A stretch of 7,328 nucleotides of DNA, from assembly GCA_945788545.1 (NCBI GenBank), contig CALZMK010000067.1, positions 1-7,328 of the forward strand, in the 5' to 3' direction. Both the position numbers and the translations under genes were made by a program. This DNA comes from an uncultured Prevotella sp. GTDB lineage: Bacteria; Bacteroidota; Bacteroidia; Bacteroidales; Bacteroidaceae. Of the stretch, positions 1-6,601 are shown piece by piece; position 1 is the first letter of the stretch, and each line of letters begins with the position of its first letter. Below the pieces are notes generated by a model. It was not told where the DNA came from, searched no databases, and was given only the letters and a program-made list of their open reading frames with translations.

Positions 1-201
1 CTCATCGGCCTTGGCCTCCACCTTCAGTTTCACGGCAGTTTGCCACCATTGCATCGTATTGTAGTCTCCACCCAGCAGTTCTTCAAAGGCGTTTTGGGTG
101 TGTTCCACTGCCGAAATGTCCTTGTCGTTGCTACAGCCCACGAGGGTCAGAACAGTGACATCCAGGGCAATACTTCCTTTGATTATGTCCATCGTCTTCA
201 T
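1..201 (-). CDS. Putative surface lipoprotein, N-terminal 67 residues only (gene continues past left edge)
   Basis: This is the start of a minus-strand gene; its 3' end lies outside the window. The first residues form a short basic start and a hydrophobic stretch ending in a lipobox (Leu-Val-Gly-Cys, Cys23), followed by Ser-Asn-Asp-Lys-Asp, so a lipoprotein cleaved by signal peptidase II is likely. After the linker come a segment rich in Glu/Asn and a Gln-Trp-Trp-Gln-Thr-Ala motif at about residues 53-58, leading into what could be a beta-strand. The ATG at 199-201 overlaps the TGA of the upstream OmpA-like gene as ATGA, which implies translational coupling and is why this start is preferred; a second in-frame ATG lies at 190-192. 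An Asp at residue 14 within the hydrophobic segment is unusual. I do not recognise the family from the part visible. Its position suggests a cell-surface partner of the OmpA-like protein, which is inference. Confidence 0.75.
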   Translation of the reverse strand, partial: MKTMDIIKGSIALDVTVLTLVGCSNDKDISAVEHTQNAFEELLGGDYNTMQWWQTAVKLKVEAKADE

Positions 202-1913
202 CTGTTTTCGGTTATGATTACTTTGTCATTTTCCATTTTCCACTTCACCTTGCCCTCCATGGCACGGATGATATCTGCCAAATAGGCAGCCTCGGGCAGG
301 TTGCCTGCCTTCTTGAGATAATTCTTGGCATCGGTGAGGCGGCGCATCTTCACACAGCCACATGCCGCATTGAGATTGGCTGTGGCATCGTCGGTATATT
401 GGCGGGCAGCTATCAGCAGCGCATCCAGCCATCCGTCGGTGCCCTCGTCGTAGCTTCGGGCCACGCTGTACATCTCTTCAAGGCTCAATGCCTCGGGATG
501 GGTGTATATCAGGCGGCGCGCTTCCTTTACGGGATAGTGCTTGACCTCATATTCTATAGTATAGTCGGTGTGGCGCAGACCGGGATAGACATATTGCAGC
601 AACCAGCGGTAAGGTTTGCCACCACCCACCTGCTTGAGCAACTGCTCCTTCTCGTCGAGGTCCATGTTGAGGTCAATCACCCGCAGCAGTTCGTCACGGT
701 GATTGAGCACATATTGTGGCATTTCGGGTGTCTCCACTATTGACTGATGTTCATACCAAATGTTGTCCTTGGTGCGGCGGCTCTCGCCACGGGTGTCGAT
801 AAAGGTGCGCAGGTTGACCCAGTCTTCAGGCGTATAGGTAGTCTCTACTACTGACTCCAGGATGCCGTATCGTTTGCAGACATACTGTTTGAGCGACTGG
901 GTGCGCCCCTTGGCTAAACGGGTGTTGTTGCTGTAAGCACTCTCTGGAGAGGCATAGCCGTGGAAAGTGACACGTTGCACGCGGATAGACTTGTCGAAGA
1001 GCGCATGCTCTATTGTCTTGCGCAGCCGTTGCAGTTCCTCGGGGTTGCGGCGGTATGTGGAATCGATGAAGGTTTCGTTGATGGGGAAATCGAGGAATGC
1101 CCTTCCCTCTACAATACGCAGCTTGGTTTCTTCGCTGTTGGGAATTCTGAATGGTAGGGTGGGTACAGCGTGCAGACGAGTGTCGTAAATGATGTTGTTG
1201 GCTGTTCCCTCTGGCTTTGGGGCCTTTTTGCCCAGAACATAGGTGACACCTATCTTCATGTTGGAACGCATGTCCAAAGGCGAGCCTGTCTTCACACCAT
1301 TAAAGCGGTCGGCAAAAATGGTGTGGCTCAGTTCCATGCCCAGTTTCCATTTGTCGTTGAGCCGATAGGTGATGTCGAAGCCTGCCCTTGCTGCAGGCAC
1401 CACCTTGCTCTCTGTTGAATAGGAAGCCGAATAGGAGAGGGGAATGTCTTTGGGATAGCCGAAGGCGTAGGATGCTCCCACACCGGCAAATGCCTTGACA
1501 TTCAGTCTGGCTCCACGGCGTTTGGGGCTTATCAGCGCATCGGTAATGTCGAAGGTGGCATCGGCAAACAGGCCAAGGCTCTGCCAGCCCCAGGTGTCGG
1601 GGTTTTCACATTGCTGCACGTTGCAGCTCTTGTTATAGTTGTATCTCAAGGTGGTGCGCCATCCCCAAAGGGCATTGAACTCTTGGCCCATGCCGAAGAA
1701 CACGCCGCCGGACCATGGATAGGATGAAAATTCAGACATGGGCAGATTTTCGTTGGCCGACTTGTTGATCCCTGCATACAACCGGAAGTTGAGATTGTCA
1801 ATGCCTCTATGGAAGGTTCCCGACAGGGCATCATCGGCACGCATGTTGAGGCTGGATGTGGCCAGCATCATGCAGATGCAACTGAATATGAAGAAATAAT
1901 GTTGTTTCATCAC
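198..1913 (-). CDS. OmpA-like outer-membrane protein: N-terminal beta-barrel, OmpA-type domain, C-terminal helical repeat
   Basis: The protein has 571 residues with a signal peptide of about 26 (hydrophobic core then Met-Arg-Ala before Asp-Asp). Residues 40-228 alternate polar and aromatic/hydrophobic residues with glycine turns, as in a small outer-membrane beta-barrel. Residues 265-350 resemble the OmpA C-terminal domain as seen in Bacteroidales: a Leu-Asp-Phe-Pro-Ile-Asn strand near 274, Gly-Tyr-Ala-Ser-Pro-Glu-Ser at 319-325, and the Asn-x-x-Leu-Ala-x-x-Arg helix at 330-337 that normally contacts peptidoglycan. Residues 505-557 look like tetratricopeptide-type helices. Bacteroidales proteins of this general plan are often labelled DUF3868 or OmpA family and occur near fimbrial and capsule loci; I infer that placement. 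It lies 32 nt after wzc and its stop overlaps the next start. A role in holding or guiding polymer at the outer membrane is plausible but unproven. Met2 is an alternative start. Confidence 0.85.
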   Translation of the reverse strand: MMKQHYFFIFSCICMMLATSSLNMRADDALSGTFHRGIDNLNFRLYAGINKSANENLPMSEFSSYPWSGGVFFGMGQEFNALWGWRTTLRYNYNKSCNVQQCENPDTWGWQSLGLFADATFDITDALISPKRRGARLNVKAFAGVGASYAFGYPKDIPLSYSASYSTESKVVPAARAGFDITYRLNDKWKLGMELSHTIFADRFNGVKTGSPLDMRSNMKIGVTYVLGKKAPKPEGTANNIIYDTRLHAVPTLPFRIPNSEETKLRIVEGRAFLDFPINETFIDSTYRRNPEELQRLRKTIEHALFDKSIRVQRVTFHGYASPESAYSNNTRLAKGRTQSLKQYVCKRYGILESVVETTYTPEDWVNLRTFIDTRGESRRTKDNIWYEHQSIVETPEMPQYVLNHRDELLRVIDLNMDLDEKEQLLKQVGGGKPYRWLLQYVYPGLRHTDYTIEYEVKHYPVKEARRLIYTHPEALSLEEMYSVARSYDEGTDGWLDALLIAARQYTDDATANLNAACGCVKMRRLTDAKNYLKKAGNLPEAAYLADIIRAMEGKVKWKMENDKVIITENR

Positions 1914-1945
1914 ATAAAGACTTTAGTTGTTGATTACACGCCTTG

Positions 1946-4063
1946 TCAATATTTGTAGTTGTAATAATAGCCGTATTTGTAACCGTATTGGCTCACCGGC
2001 TTGATGGCGTTGAGCACAATGGAGAGATTCTTGTATTTCCCGTTCTGTACTTGGGCATCGAGCTGATACACCGATCGACACTGGAACAGACCTGCCCTGA
2101 CCACATACAGTGTGCGGTCGACATGGTGCTCGATGATGCTGGCATCGGCCAACGATTCTGTCATCGGACAGTCGATGAGGATGAAATCGAACTGTGGGCG
2201 CACCTGTTCAAGCAGCAGGGGCATACGCGGGCTTGACAGCAGTTCGGTGGGGTTGGGAGGGGTGGTGCCCACAGGAAGGATATACAGCGAGGGGTGTTCG
2301 TCGTGCTGGTAGATGACCTCCTCTACATGCTCTACCTTCTCTCCGAGATAGTCAGCCAGACCAACCTCTCTGTTGCCGAAGGTGTGTGTGGCGGTGGCAC
2401 GGCGCATATCGCCGTCGATGACTAATACCCTGCGCCCTTTGATGGCCAATGCCAAAGCCAGGTTCATGGTGATGAACGACTTGCCCGAACCGGCATACAT
2501 TGAGGTGACAAGATACACATTCTTGTGCTTGGGCGTGTCGGAAATGAACTCTAAGTTGGAGCGCAATATGCGGAATGCTTCGTTGATGGCATTCTGACTG
2601 TCTGGCTGTACCAACAGGGGTGGAAGCATACACCTGCTCCTTTTATTTTTCTTGAAATGGATGCCGTTCAACTCCACACGCTTCTTGCCGTTGTCAATCA
2701 AGGGCACCTCGCCGACAACAGGTATCTGGGTGCGGCTTTCGATGTCGAGTTTGCCGCGCACCGTGGTGTTGAGGCTTTCCCTGACAAAGATGATGACTGC
2801 GGGCAAGAGCAAACCCATGAGTATGGCAGCAAGTAGTACGCTCTTCTTGTTGGGGTAGGTGGGAAACGGGCTGCCGTGGGGCATGTCAACCACCTGCGTG
2901 GGTGCCGGGGTATAGGTCATGCTGATTTCGTTCTCCTCTTTCTTCTGTAGCAGGTAGAGGTAGAGACTCTCCATCACCTTCTGGTTGCGCTCCACCGACA
3001 GCAGTTTCTTGGCATGGTCGGGGTTGGATGTCACCTTCTCCTTTACATCGGCATTGTAGCCCTGCATCGAGCCTATCTGTATCTGAATGGTCTTGATGTA
3101 GTTGGAAATGGTGGCGATGATGTTCTGGCGTATCTCTCCCAATTCTTCCTCCTGGCGCATGATGATGGGGTTCTGGGTGGATGTGCCTTCAAGATTGTTC
3201 TTCAGTTTCAGCAGCAAGGTGTTGTATTGGGCTATCTGCTGGCCTGCCCCGCTGCTGGTCAAACCTGTGTGTGCCGGCAGCAGCTTGTAGCGCGACTTGT
3301 TGTCTTTCAGCACATCAAGGATGTATTGTGCCATGGACAGCTGGTTGGTGAGCTGAAGTATCTCTGTCTCCGACGCGTTCTGCTGCTGAAGGTAGAGGTT
3401 GCTGGCCTGTTCGAGGTTGGTGATATGGTGGCGTGTCTTGAAGGTGGAGATGCTGTCATCCACCTGGTTGAGCGATTTCTCTATCACCACGAGACGCTCA
3501 TCGATGAAACTTGCCGTGTTTCTTGCCATCTGTTTTTTCTCGTTGATCCACCGTTCGTTATAGACCTCTATGATGGTGTTGAGCACCCGCTCTGCACGCT
3601 CGGGTGAGGTGTCGGCGTATTTCAGGTTGATGATGGTTGACTTCTCGTCGTCGAGTGTCGTGGTTAGTCCACTTTGTAGGGCCTGTGCCACCCTTTTGGC
3701 CTCGCTCTTTGTCCTGATGGTATCGAGGCGGTAGGCCACATCGGTGAGCAGGGCAAGCGATTTGTATTGGCGGAGCACGTTGGGCACATTGGTCTGCTGA
3801 TGTATCAGCGCCATGTTGTTGAAGTTGTTGCCGTTTGAGCTCTGGGTCACGGTGCCTTGGGTGGTCTCCTCTTTTACCAGTACTGAAGCCTCACAGGTGT
3901 AAACATCGGGCGTGATGGACAGGTAATAGATGGCCACCAGCAGAAACATGGCGAGGGAGAGGCCAAACCAGCTGGAATGGCTGCGGCATAATATCCAAAA
4001 TTCCTGCAACGACAGGAACTCTTCTATCTGTTTGTTAAAAGATGTATTACTGTTCATTGGCAT
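1946..4063 (-). CDS. wzc: Wzc-like polysaccharide co-polymerase and tyrosine autokinase
   Basis: This 705-residue protein joins the chain-length (Wzz) region and the cytoplasmic BY-kinase region in one chain, as in proteobacterial Wzc. A first membrane helix lies at about 32-50, then a long periplasmic part with coiled-coil character (about 170-375). A Pro-rich GNVR-type motif (398-404) leads into the second membrane helix (about 407-427). The kinase part has the oligomerisation motif Glu-x2-Arg-x2-Arg (495-501), Walker A Gly-Ser-Gly-Lys-Ser (525-529, Lys528), Walker A' Val-Ile-Asp-Gly-Asp (548-552) and Walker B Ile-Leu-Ile-Asp (628-631). The last 13 residues contain eight tyrosines, the expected autophosphorylation cluster. 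Cycles of phosphorylation and ring assembly should control polymer length and export with Wza. The start is 4 nt after the wza stop; Met3 is an alternative. All key motifs appear intact, so I see no reason to doubt activity. Confidence 0.95.
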   Translation of the reverse strand: MPMNSNTSFNKQIEEFLSLQEFWILCRSHSSWFGLSLAMFLLVAIYYLSITPDVYTCEASVLVKEETTQGTVTQSSNGNNFNNMALIHQQTNVPNVLRQYKSLALLTDVAYRLDTIRTKSEAKRVAQALQSGLTTTLDDEKSTIINLKYADTSPERAERVLNTIIEVYNERWINEKKQMARNTASFIDERLVVIEKSLNQVDDSISTFKTRHHITNLEQASNLYLQQQNASETEILQLTNQLSMAQYILDVLKDNKSRYKLLPAHTGLTSSGAGQQIAQYNTLLLKLKNNLEGTSTQNPIIMRQEEELGEIRQNIIATISNYIKTIQIQIGSMQGYNADVKEKVTSNPDHAKKLLSVERNQKVMESLYLYLLQKKEENEISMTYTPAPTQVVDMPHGSPFPTYPNKKSVLLAAILMGLLLPAVIIFVRESLNTTVRGKLDIESRTQIPVVGEVPLIDNGKKRVELNGIHFKKNKRSRCMLPPLLVQPDSQNAINEAFRILRSNLEFISDTPKHKNVYLVTSMYAGSGKSFITMNLALALAIKGRRVLVIDGDMRRATATHTFGNREVGLADYLGEKVEHVEEVIYQHDEHPSLYILPVGTTPPNPTELLSSPRMPLLLEQVRPQFDFILIDCPMTESLADASIIEHHVDRTLYVVRAGLFQCRSVYQLDAQVQNGKYKNLSIVLNAIKPVSQYGYKYGYYYNYKY

Positions 4064-4067
4064 CTTG

Positions 4068-4904
4068 TTATTTGAATATTGCGATTAATGAGGCGAGCAT
4101 AGAGATGATTGACATCCAGATATAGGGCGTGTGGAATATGTTGCCTGTATTGGTGGAGTCGCGCTTGCGCTTGTCGTTGGGGGTGACATACACCAGGTCG
4201 TTCTGCTGCAGATAGTAGCCGTCTGAAAGCATTGTCTGCTGCATGTCGGTAAGGTCAATCTGATGCACCTCGTTCACCCCATTGTTGTTGCGGCTCACCA
4301 TGACGGCACGGCGGTTGCCGTTGATGGTCAGGTCGCCCGACTTCGCCAGGGCGTCGATGACGGTGAAGTGGTCTTTGGTGATGGGCACATTGCCGGGACT
4401 GGACACTTCGCCAAGCACATTGACGCTCATGTTGACATACTCTACGGTGACGATGGGTTCACTCACCAATTCGCGGGCGATGAGGCGTTCCTTGATATAG
4501 GCTGCCACCTCCTCGCGTGTCATGCCCTCTACGCGTATCTTGCCCAGCACGGGAAAGTCGATGGTGCCCTGTTCGTCCACGGTGTAGGCGATGATTGAGT
4601 TTCCCGACCCGCTGCCGCTGACTGTGGCGGGCAACGTTTCGGCACCGAGGATGTTGTTGCTGTTGCCCTGCGAAGTGAGGGTGAACTGCTGTTCGAGCAT
4701 GGGGTTGCTGCTGTTCACCACAATGCTGATTTTGTCTTCGGGGCGCAGACGGAACTTTTGTTCTGCCTGGAGTGCCATGCCCTGGAGCTGCATGGCATTT
4801 TGGAAGTAGGCAATGTCTTTAGGAGTGGAGCATGAATACAGCAATGCTGCCGCTATCCATAGCATGGCATGACGCCAATTCAATATAATTTCTCTTTTTT
4901 TCAT
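4068..4904 (-). CDS. wza: Wza-like polysaccharide export lipoprotein
   Basis: The protein has 278 residues, with a basic N-terminus, a hydrophobic segment and a lipobox Leu-Tyr-Ser-Cys (Cys25), so it should be a lipoprotein. Residues 45-150 match the polysaccharide export (Poly_export) domain: Phe-Arg-Leu-Arg-Pro-Glu-Asp-Lys-Ile at about 51-59 and the strand Gly-Thr-Ile-Asp-Phe-Pro-Val-Leu-Gly-Lys-Ile in the middle. Residues 155-215 form an SLBB-type domain with the typical Val-Leu-Gly-Glu-Val-x-x-Pro-Gly motif. A hydrophobic C-terminal helix (about 260-277) fits the Wza pattern of a membrane-spanning helix ring. In the family this protein forms the outer-membrane channel for capsule or exopolysaccharide and docks on Wzc, the next gene. 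A Ser-Gly-rich insert at about 95-102 is a likely flexible loop. The ATG follows a 132-nt gap after upxY in which I see no convincing promoter or terminator. Confidence 0.95.
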   Translation of the reverse strand: MKKREIILNWRHAMLWIAAALLYSCSTPKDIAYFQNAMQLQGMALQAEQKFRLRPEDKISIVVNSSNPMLEQQFTLTSQGNSNNILGAETLPATVSGSGSGNSIIAYTVDEQGTIDFPVLGKIRVEGMTREEVAAYIKERLIARELVSEPIVTVEYVNMSVNVLGEVSSPGNVPITKDHFTVIDALAKSGDLTINGNRRAVMVSRNNNGVNEVHQIDLTDMQQTMLSDGYYLQQNDLVYVTPNDKRKRDSTNTGNIFHTPYIWMSIISMLASLIAIFK

Positions 4905-5036
4905 CTATTGTTTTTCAATCCATGAAACGCTCATACACTATTTTTTTACCAAACATCCTCAACAGGTGATATTTGGATTTATTTCACTCAAACTTAATAA
5001 TATCACGGTCAAAGCGAGACCTCCTGGTAAAGATGG

Positions 5037-5782
5037 TCAGTCGATGGCTTGCAGAAAAGCGCTGGGTATATATGCCGTGGCCACAGTGAGCAGTCCTTCG
5101 ATGATGATGCCCACGCGCTGTTGCTTCTGGAAGCGTGCCACCCGCCTTCGACATTCTTGAACTCGCCATCAATGATGCGCACTTTCTGACCTGTGCTGAA
5201 TTTCTGGACATTGTAGGGAAGTATCAGCACATCTTTTTCTTCTGCCGCACAGATAATCTTAAGACTTTCCATCTGATAGTCGGGCACAATAAGCGGTTCT
5301 TTTTGCCGAGCATTGTCAAGAAGATAATAGCGGTAGTAGAAACGGAGGAAGGGCAGGTTGACATTGTCATAGACAAATGATTTAATCTCCTCTTCAGTGC
5401 CTCGGGCAAAGAAAATATTGGGCAGACGAGATTCTAAGACCTTTCTACGTCTGCCGTCGATGATCTTGACGGTGGCTATGGTGGGATGGTATGCCTCTAC
5501 ACCGTTGGCTATCAGATAGTCGTAGGCTCTTTTCTCGCGACCGTAGGTCACTCTAAGTACATACCAATGAGGTTCTTCTTTTTTCAGTTTCATCAGGTTT
5601 ACTGTTGTTGCCGACAAGGTATTTTTGGTGGACACCCCTCTTGGTAAGTCTTCGGCTACAACGGCCATCTTGACTTCGGGGAGAACATCGGGGGCAAACC
5701 CGGTGCTGGGATTGTTTTCACCCTCTTTAGCTCCTTTTTCAGGAAGGGGTAAGCATATACCATCTATTGTATGTTGTTTCAT
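5037..5782 (-). CDS. upxY: UpxY-family transcription antiterminator (NusG paralogue), apparent frameshift near the C-terminus
   Basis: In Bacteroidales, UpxY proteins let RNA polymerase pass termination signals in the leader of their own capsule operon. Counting from the ATG at 5780-5782, an unusual 60-70 residue polar extension precedes the NGN domain (about 72-180), which opens with His-Trp-Tyr-Val-Leu-Arg-Val-Thr-Tyr-Gly-Arg-Glu and contains Leu-Pro-Asn-Ile-Phe-Phe and Leu-Pro-Phe-Leu-Arg-Phe-Tyr-Tyr. The KOW domain starts with Gly-Gln-Lys-Val-Arg-Ile-Ile-Asp-Gly (about 198-206). At 5141-5144 the reading frame breaks. Adding one base restores Gly-Arg-Val-Ala-Arg-Phe-Gln and an ordinary UpxY ending that stops at 5037-5039, 248 residues in total. 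As written, translation instead runs to 5009 with an unrelated 44-residue tail. The open frame extends back to a GTG at 5872, but that lies inside the leader terminator. The ATGs at 5836 and 5593 are other possible starts. Identity is firm; whether the frameshift is biological is not. Confidence 0.9.
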
Positions 5783-5836
5783 GACACTCGTATAGACGGT
5801 TAACCTTATTCTCAACAGAAATCGGTTAAAGGACAT

Positions 5837-5872
5837 AAAAAAAGCGTGGAACATCCGCGCTGTCTGTTCCAC
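5837..5872 (-). terminator. Intrinsic terminator in the operon leader, upstream of upxY
   Basis: Read on the minus strand, GTGGAACA (5865-5872) and TGTTCCAC (5846-5853) form a perfect eight-pair stem around an 11-nt loop. Two bases later comes an unbroken run of seven T (5837-5843). This is the standard layout of a factor-independent terminator. It lies in front of the first gene, not after a gene, so its likely job is to stop transcription of the operon unless antitermination occurs. The ATG at 5836 abuts the T run, which argues against any start at or upstream of it. Confidence 0.82.
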
Positions 5873-5917
5873 CCACAGAGGCTTCTCGCATTGCCCAATC
5901 CAGATGAACAGACAACG
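5858..5917 (-). promoter_or_regulatory. Candidate antiterminator helix competing with the leader terminator
   Basis: In the minus-strand RNA, segment 5906-5917 (CGUUGUCUGUUC) is complementary over 12 positions, with a single G-U pair, to segment 5858-5869 (GAACAGACAGCG). The second segment includes five bases of the 5' arm of the terminator stem and most of its loop, so the two structures cannot coexist. The upstream strand is made first, 36 nt earlier, and the 12-pair helix is longer than the eight-pair terminator stem. This is visible complementarity; function as a switch is inferred. Confidence 0.5.
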
Positions 5918-6100
5918 TTAGAAGCCCACGCCGATATGAATGACTTACCGTAAAGAGACCTGTATAAACATGACTATTGCACCCTAGAAAGAATACAATA
6001 TTTGCTTACAAGGTCTCCACGGGGTTGACTATCATACCCGTGACATCTACCGTTGCATGGTTGAGACTGGACTTGAAATTTTGCGAGAATTTCTATGGGT

Positions 6101-6196
6101 CTACAACATAGCGTAAGTAAACGCCTTCAATATGTATTGACTACCTCCCACCCAGAATGACCGCTTGATATGCCATTGCCTGTTAGACTCTGCCAT
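6101..6196 (-). other. Possible 31-codon upstream open frame in the leader
   Basis: An ATG at 6194-6196 opens a frame of 31 codons ending in TAG at 6101-6103, following a 14-codon frame (ATG at 6242-6244, stop at 6200-6202) in the same phase. The predicted peptide is basic and aromatic and resembles nothing I recognise. The length is within what chance allows. It is listed because translation here could influence folding of the leader RNA. Confidence 0.2.
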
Positions 6197-6285
6197 ACTT
6201 CAGCTCAGCGTGGGCTGCCTCAATCCCATGTCATGAAAGAACATGTCTTTGTCTGGCACAGGGTTGATAGGCTTGTAGTCGGGGC

Positions 6286-6294
6286 GCAAAAGTA
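6286..6294 (-). promoter_or_regulatory. Candidate Bacteroidetes-type promoter core for the operon
   Basis: The minus strand reads TACTTTTGC, matching the TAnnTTTG -7 element used by the Bacteroidetes primary sigma factor, followed by a GC-rich start region and preceded by strongly AT-rich DNA (6295-6340). I see no good TTTG -33 element about 20 nt upstream. A 16-bp dyad, AAAAATT-GA-AATTTTT (6300-6315), occupies the spacer. Transcription would start near 6280 and run toward upxY. Confidence 0.5.
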
Positions 6295-6384
6295 CAGAGA
6301 AAAATTGAAATTTTTGGTATAAATAAGAAGAAAATTTAGATACTCAACCCTTAAAAAGACTTAAACTTGTTATATGTTTAATTC

Positions 6385-6516
6385 AACTTTCGCAAGTAAA
6401 ACGATAAACGGAGATTATAGGGAGATAAAGGCCAATAGTTTCGACAATGGATAACATCCGCAAAAGCTATTGGCATTTATCTCCTTTATCTACACATAAT
6501 TGTACTTGCGAAACTT
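6385..6516. repeat. 132-bp long inverted repeat, MITE-like
   Basis: The outer ends AACTTTCGCAAGTA (6385-6398) and TACTTGCGAAACTT (6503-6516) are reverse complements at 13 of 14 positions. An inner pair, 6421-6440 and 6465-6484, matches at 18 of 20 positions, leaving a 24-base loop. The element has no coding capacity. This nested dyad over a compact length is typical of a non-autonomous miniature element or a strongly folding repeat. I could not identify a clear target duplication. It lies between the operon promoter and the insertion sequence. Confidence 0.7.
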
Positions 6517-6560
6517 AAAAATATTAGACCTTAATTCCGCAGCAATTTTATTTTTTAAAA

Positions 6561-6601
6561 GTCTAATCCATTGAAAATAAATATATTTCATAGGATTAGA
6601 C
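6561..6601. repeat. Hairpin in the upstream region of the IS element
   Basis: GTCTAATCC (6561-6569) and GGATTAGAC (6593-6601) are perfect inverted repeats. After two mismatches the symmetry resumes for five more pairs (TGAAA/TTTCA), around an A+T-rich centre. It sits about 60 bases before the transposase start. It could limit transcription entering the element from outside or bind transposase; neither is shown by the sequence. Confidence 0.6.

Larger units (their letters stand above)
5783..6280 (-). promoter_or_regulatory. Long untranslated leader of the polysaccharide operon
   Basis: About 500 nt separate the candidate promoter from the likely upxY start, with no convincing gene on either strand. 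Long leaders of this kind are the known site of action of UpxY proteins in Bacteroides. Besides the terminator and its competing helix, the minus-strand RNA could form a hairpin at 6018-6042 (six-pair CACGGG/CCCGTG stem) directly next to a stem between 5955-5961 and 6011-6017, and a seven-pair stem between 5880-5886 and 5920-5926. Two small open frames (14 codons from 6244, 31 codons from 6196) occur near its 5' end. Leader status depends on the promoter call and was not tested. Confidence 0.55.

Noticed and set aside
3014..3607. 197-residue plus-strand open frame
   Set aside because: It lies wholly opposite wzc, whose motifs and length are clear, and its translation shows no domain.
4989..4996. 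TAAGTTTG on the minus strand as an internal promoter before wza
   Set aside because: The nearest TTTG lies only 13 bases upstream, too close for a -33 element, and the surroundings give no other support.
5009..5140. The 44-residue tail of the unshifted upxY frame
   Set aside because: The sequence is unlike any KOW domain, while the neighbouring frame gives a typical UpxY ending; it is a product of the frameshift.
5783..5872. Extension of upxY to the GTG at 5872
   Set aside because: This start lies inside the leader terminator stem, and the added residues do not resemble UpxY proteins.
6018..6042. CACGGG/CCCGTG hairpin as a second leader terminator
   Set aside because: The stem is only six pairs with a 13-base loop, and no T run follows it on either strand.
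5988..6116. 42-codon stop-free plus-strand frame with a protein-like look
   Set aside because: There is no suitable start codon, it is short, and it lies opposite the leader; I could not link it to any family, though a gene remnant cannot be excluded.
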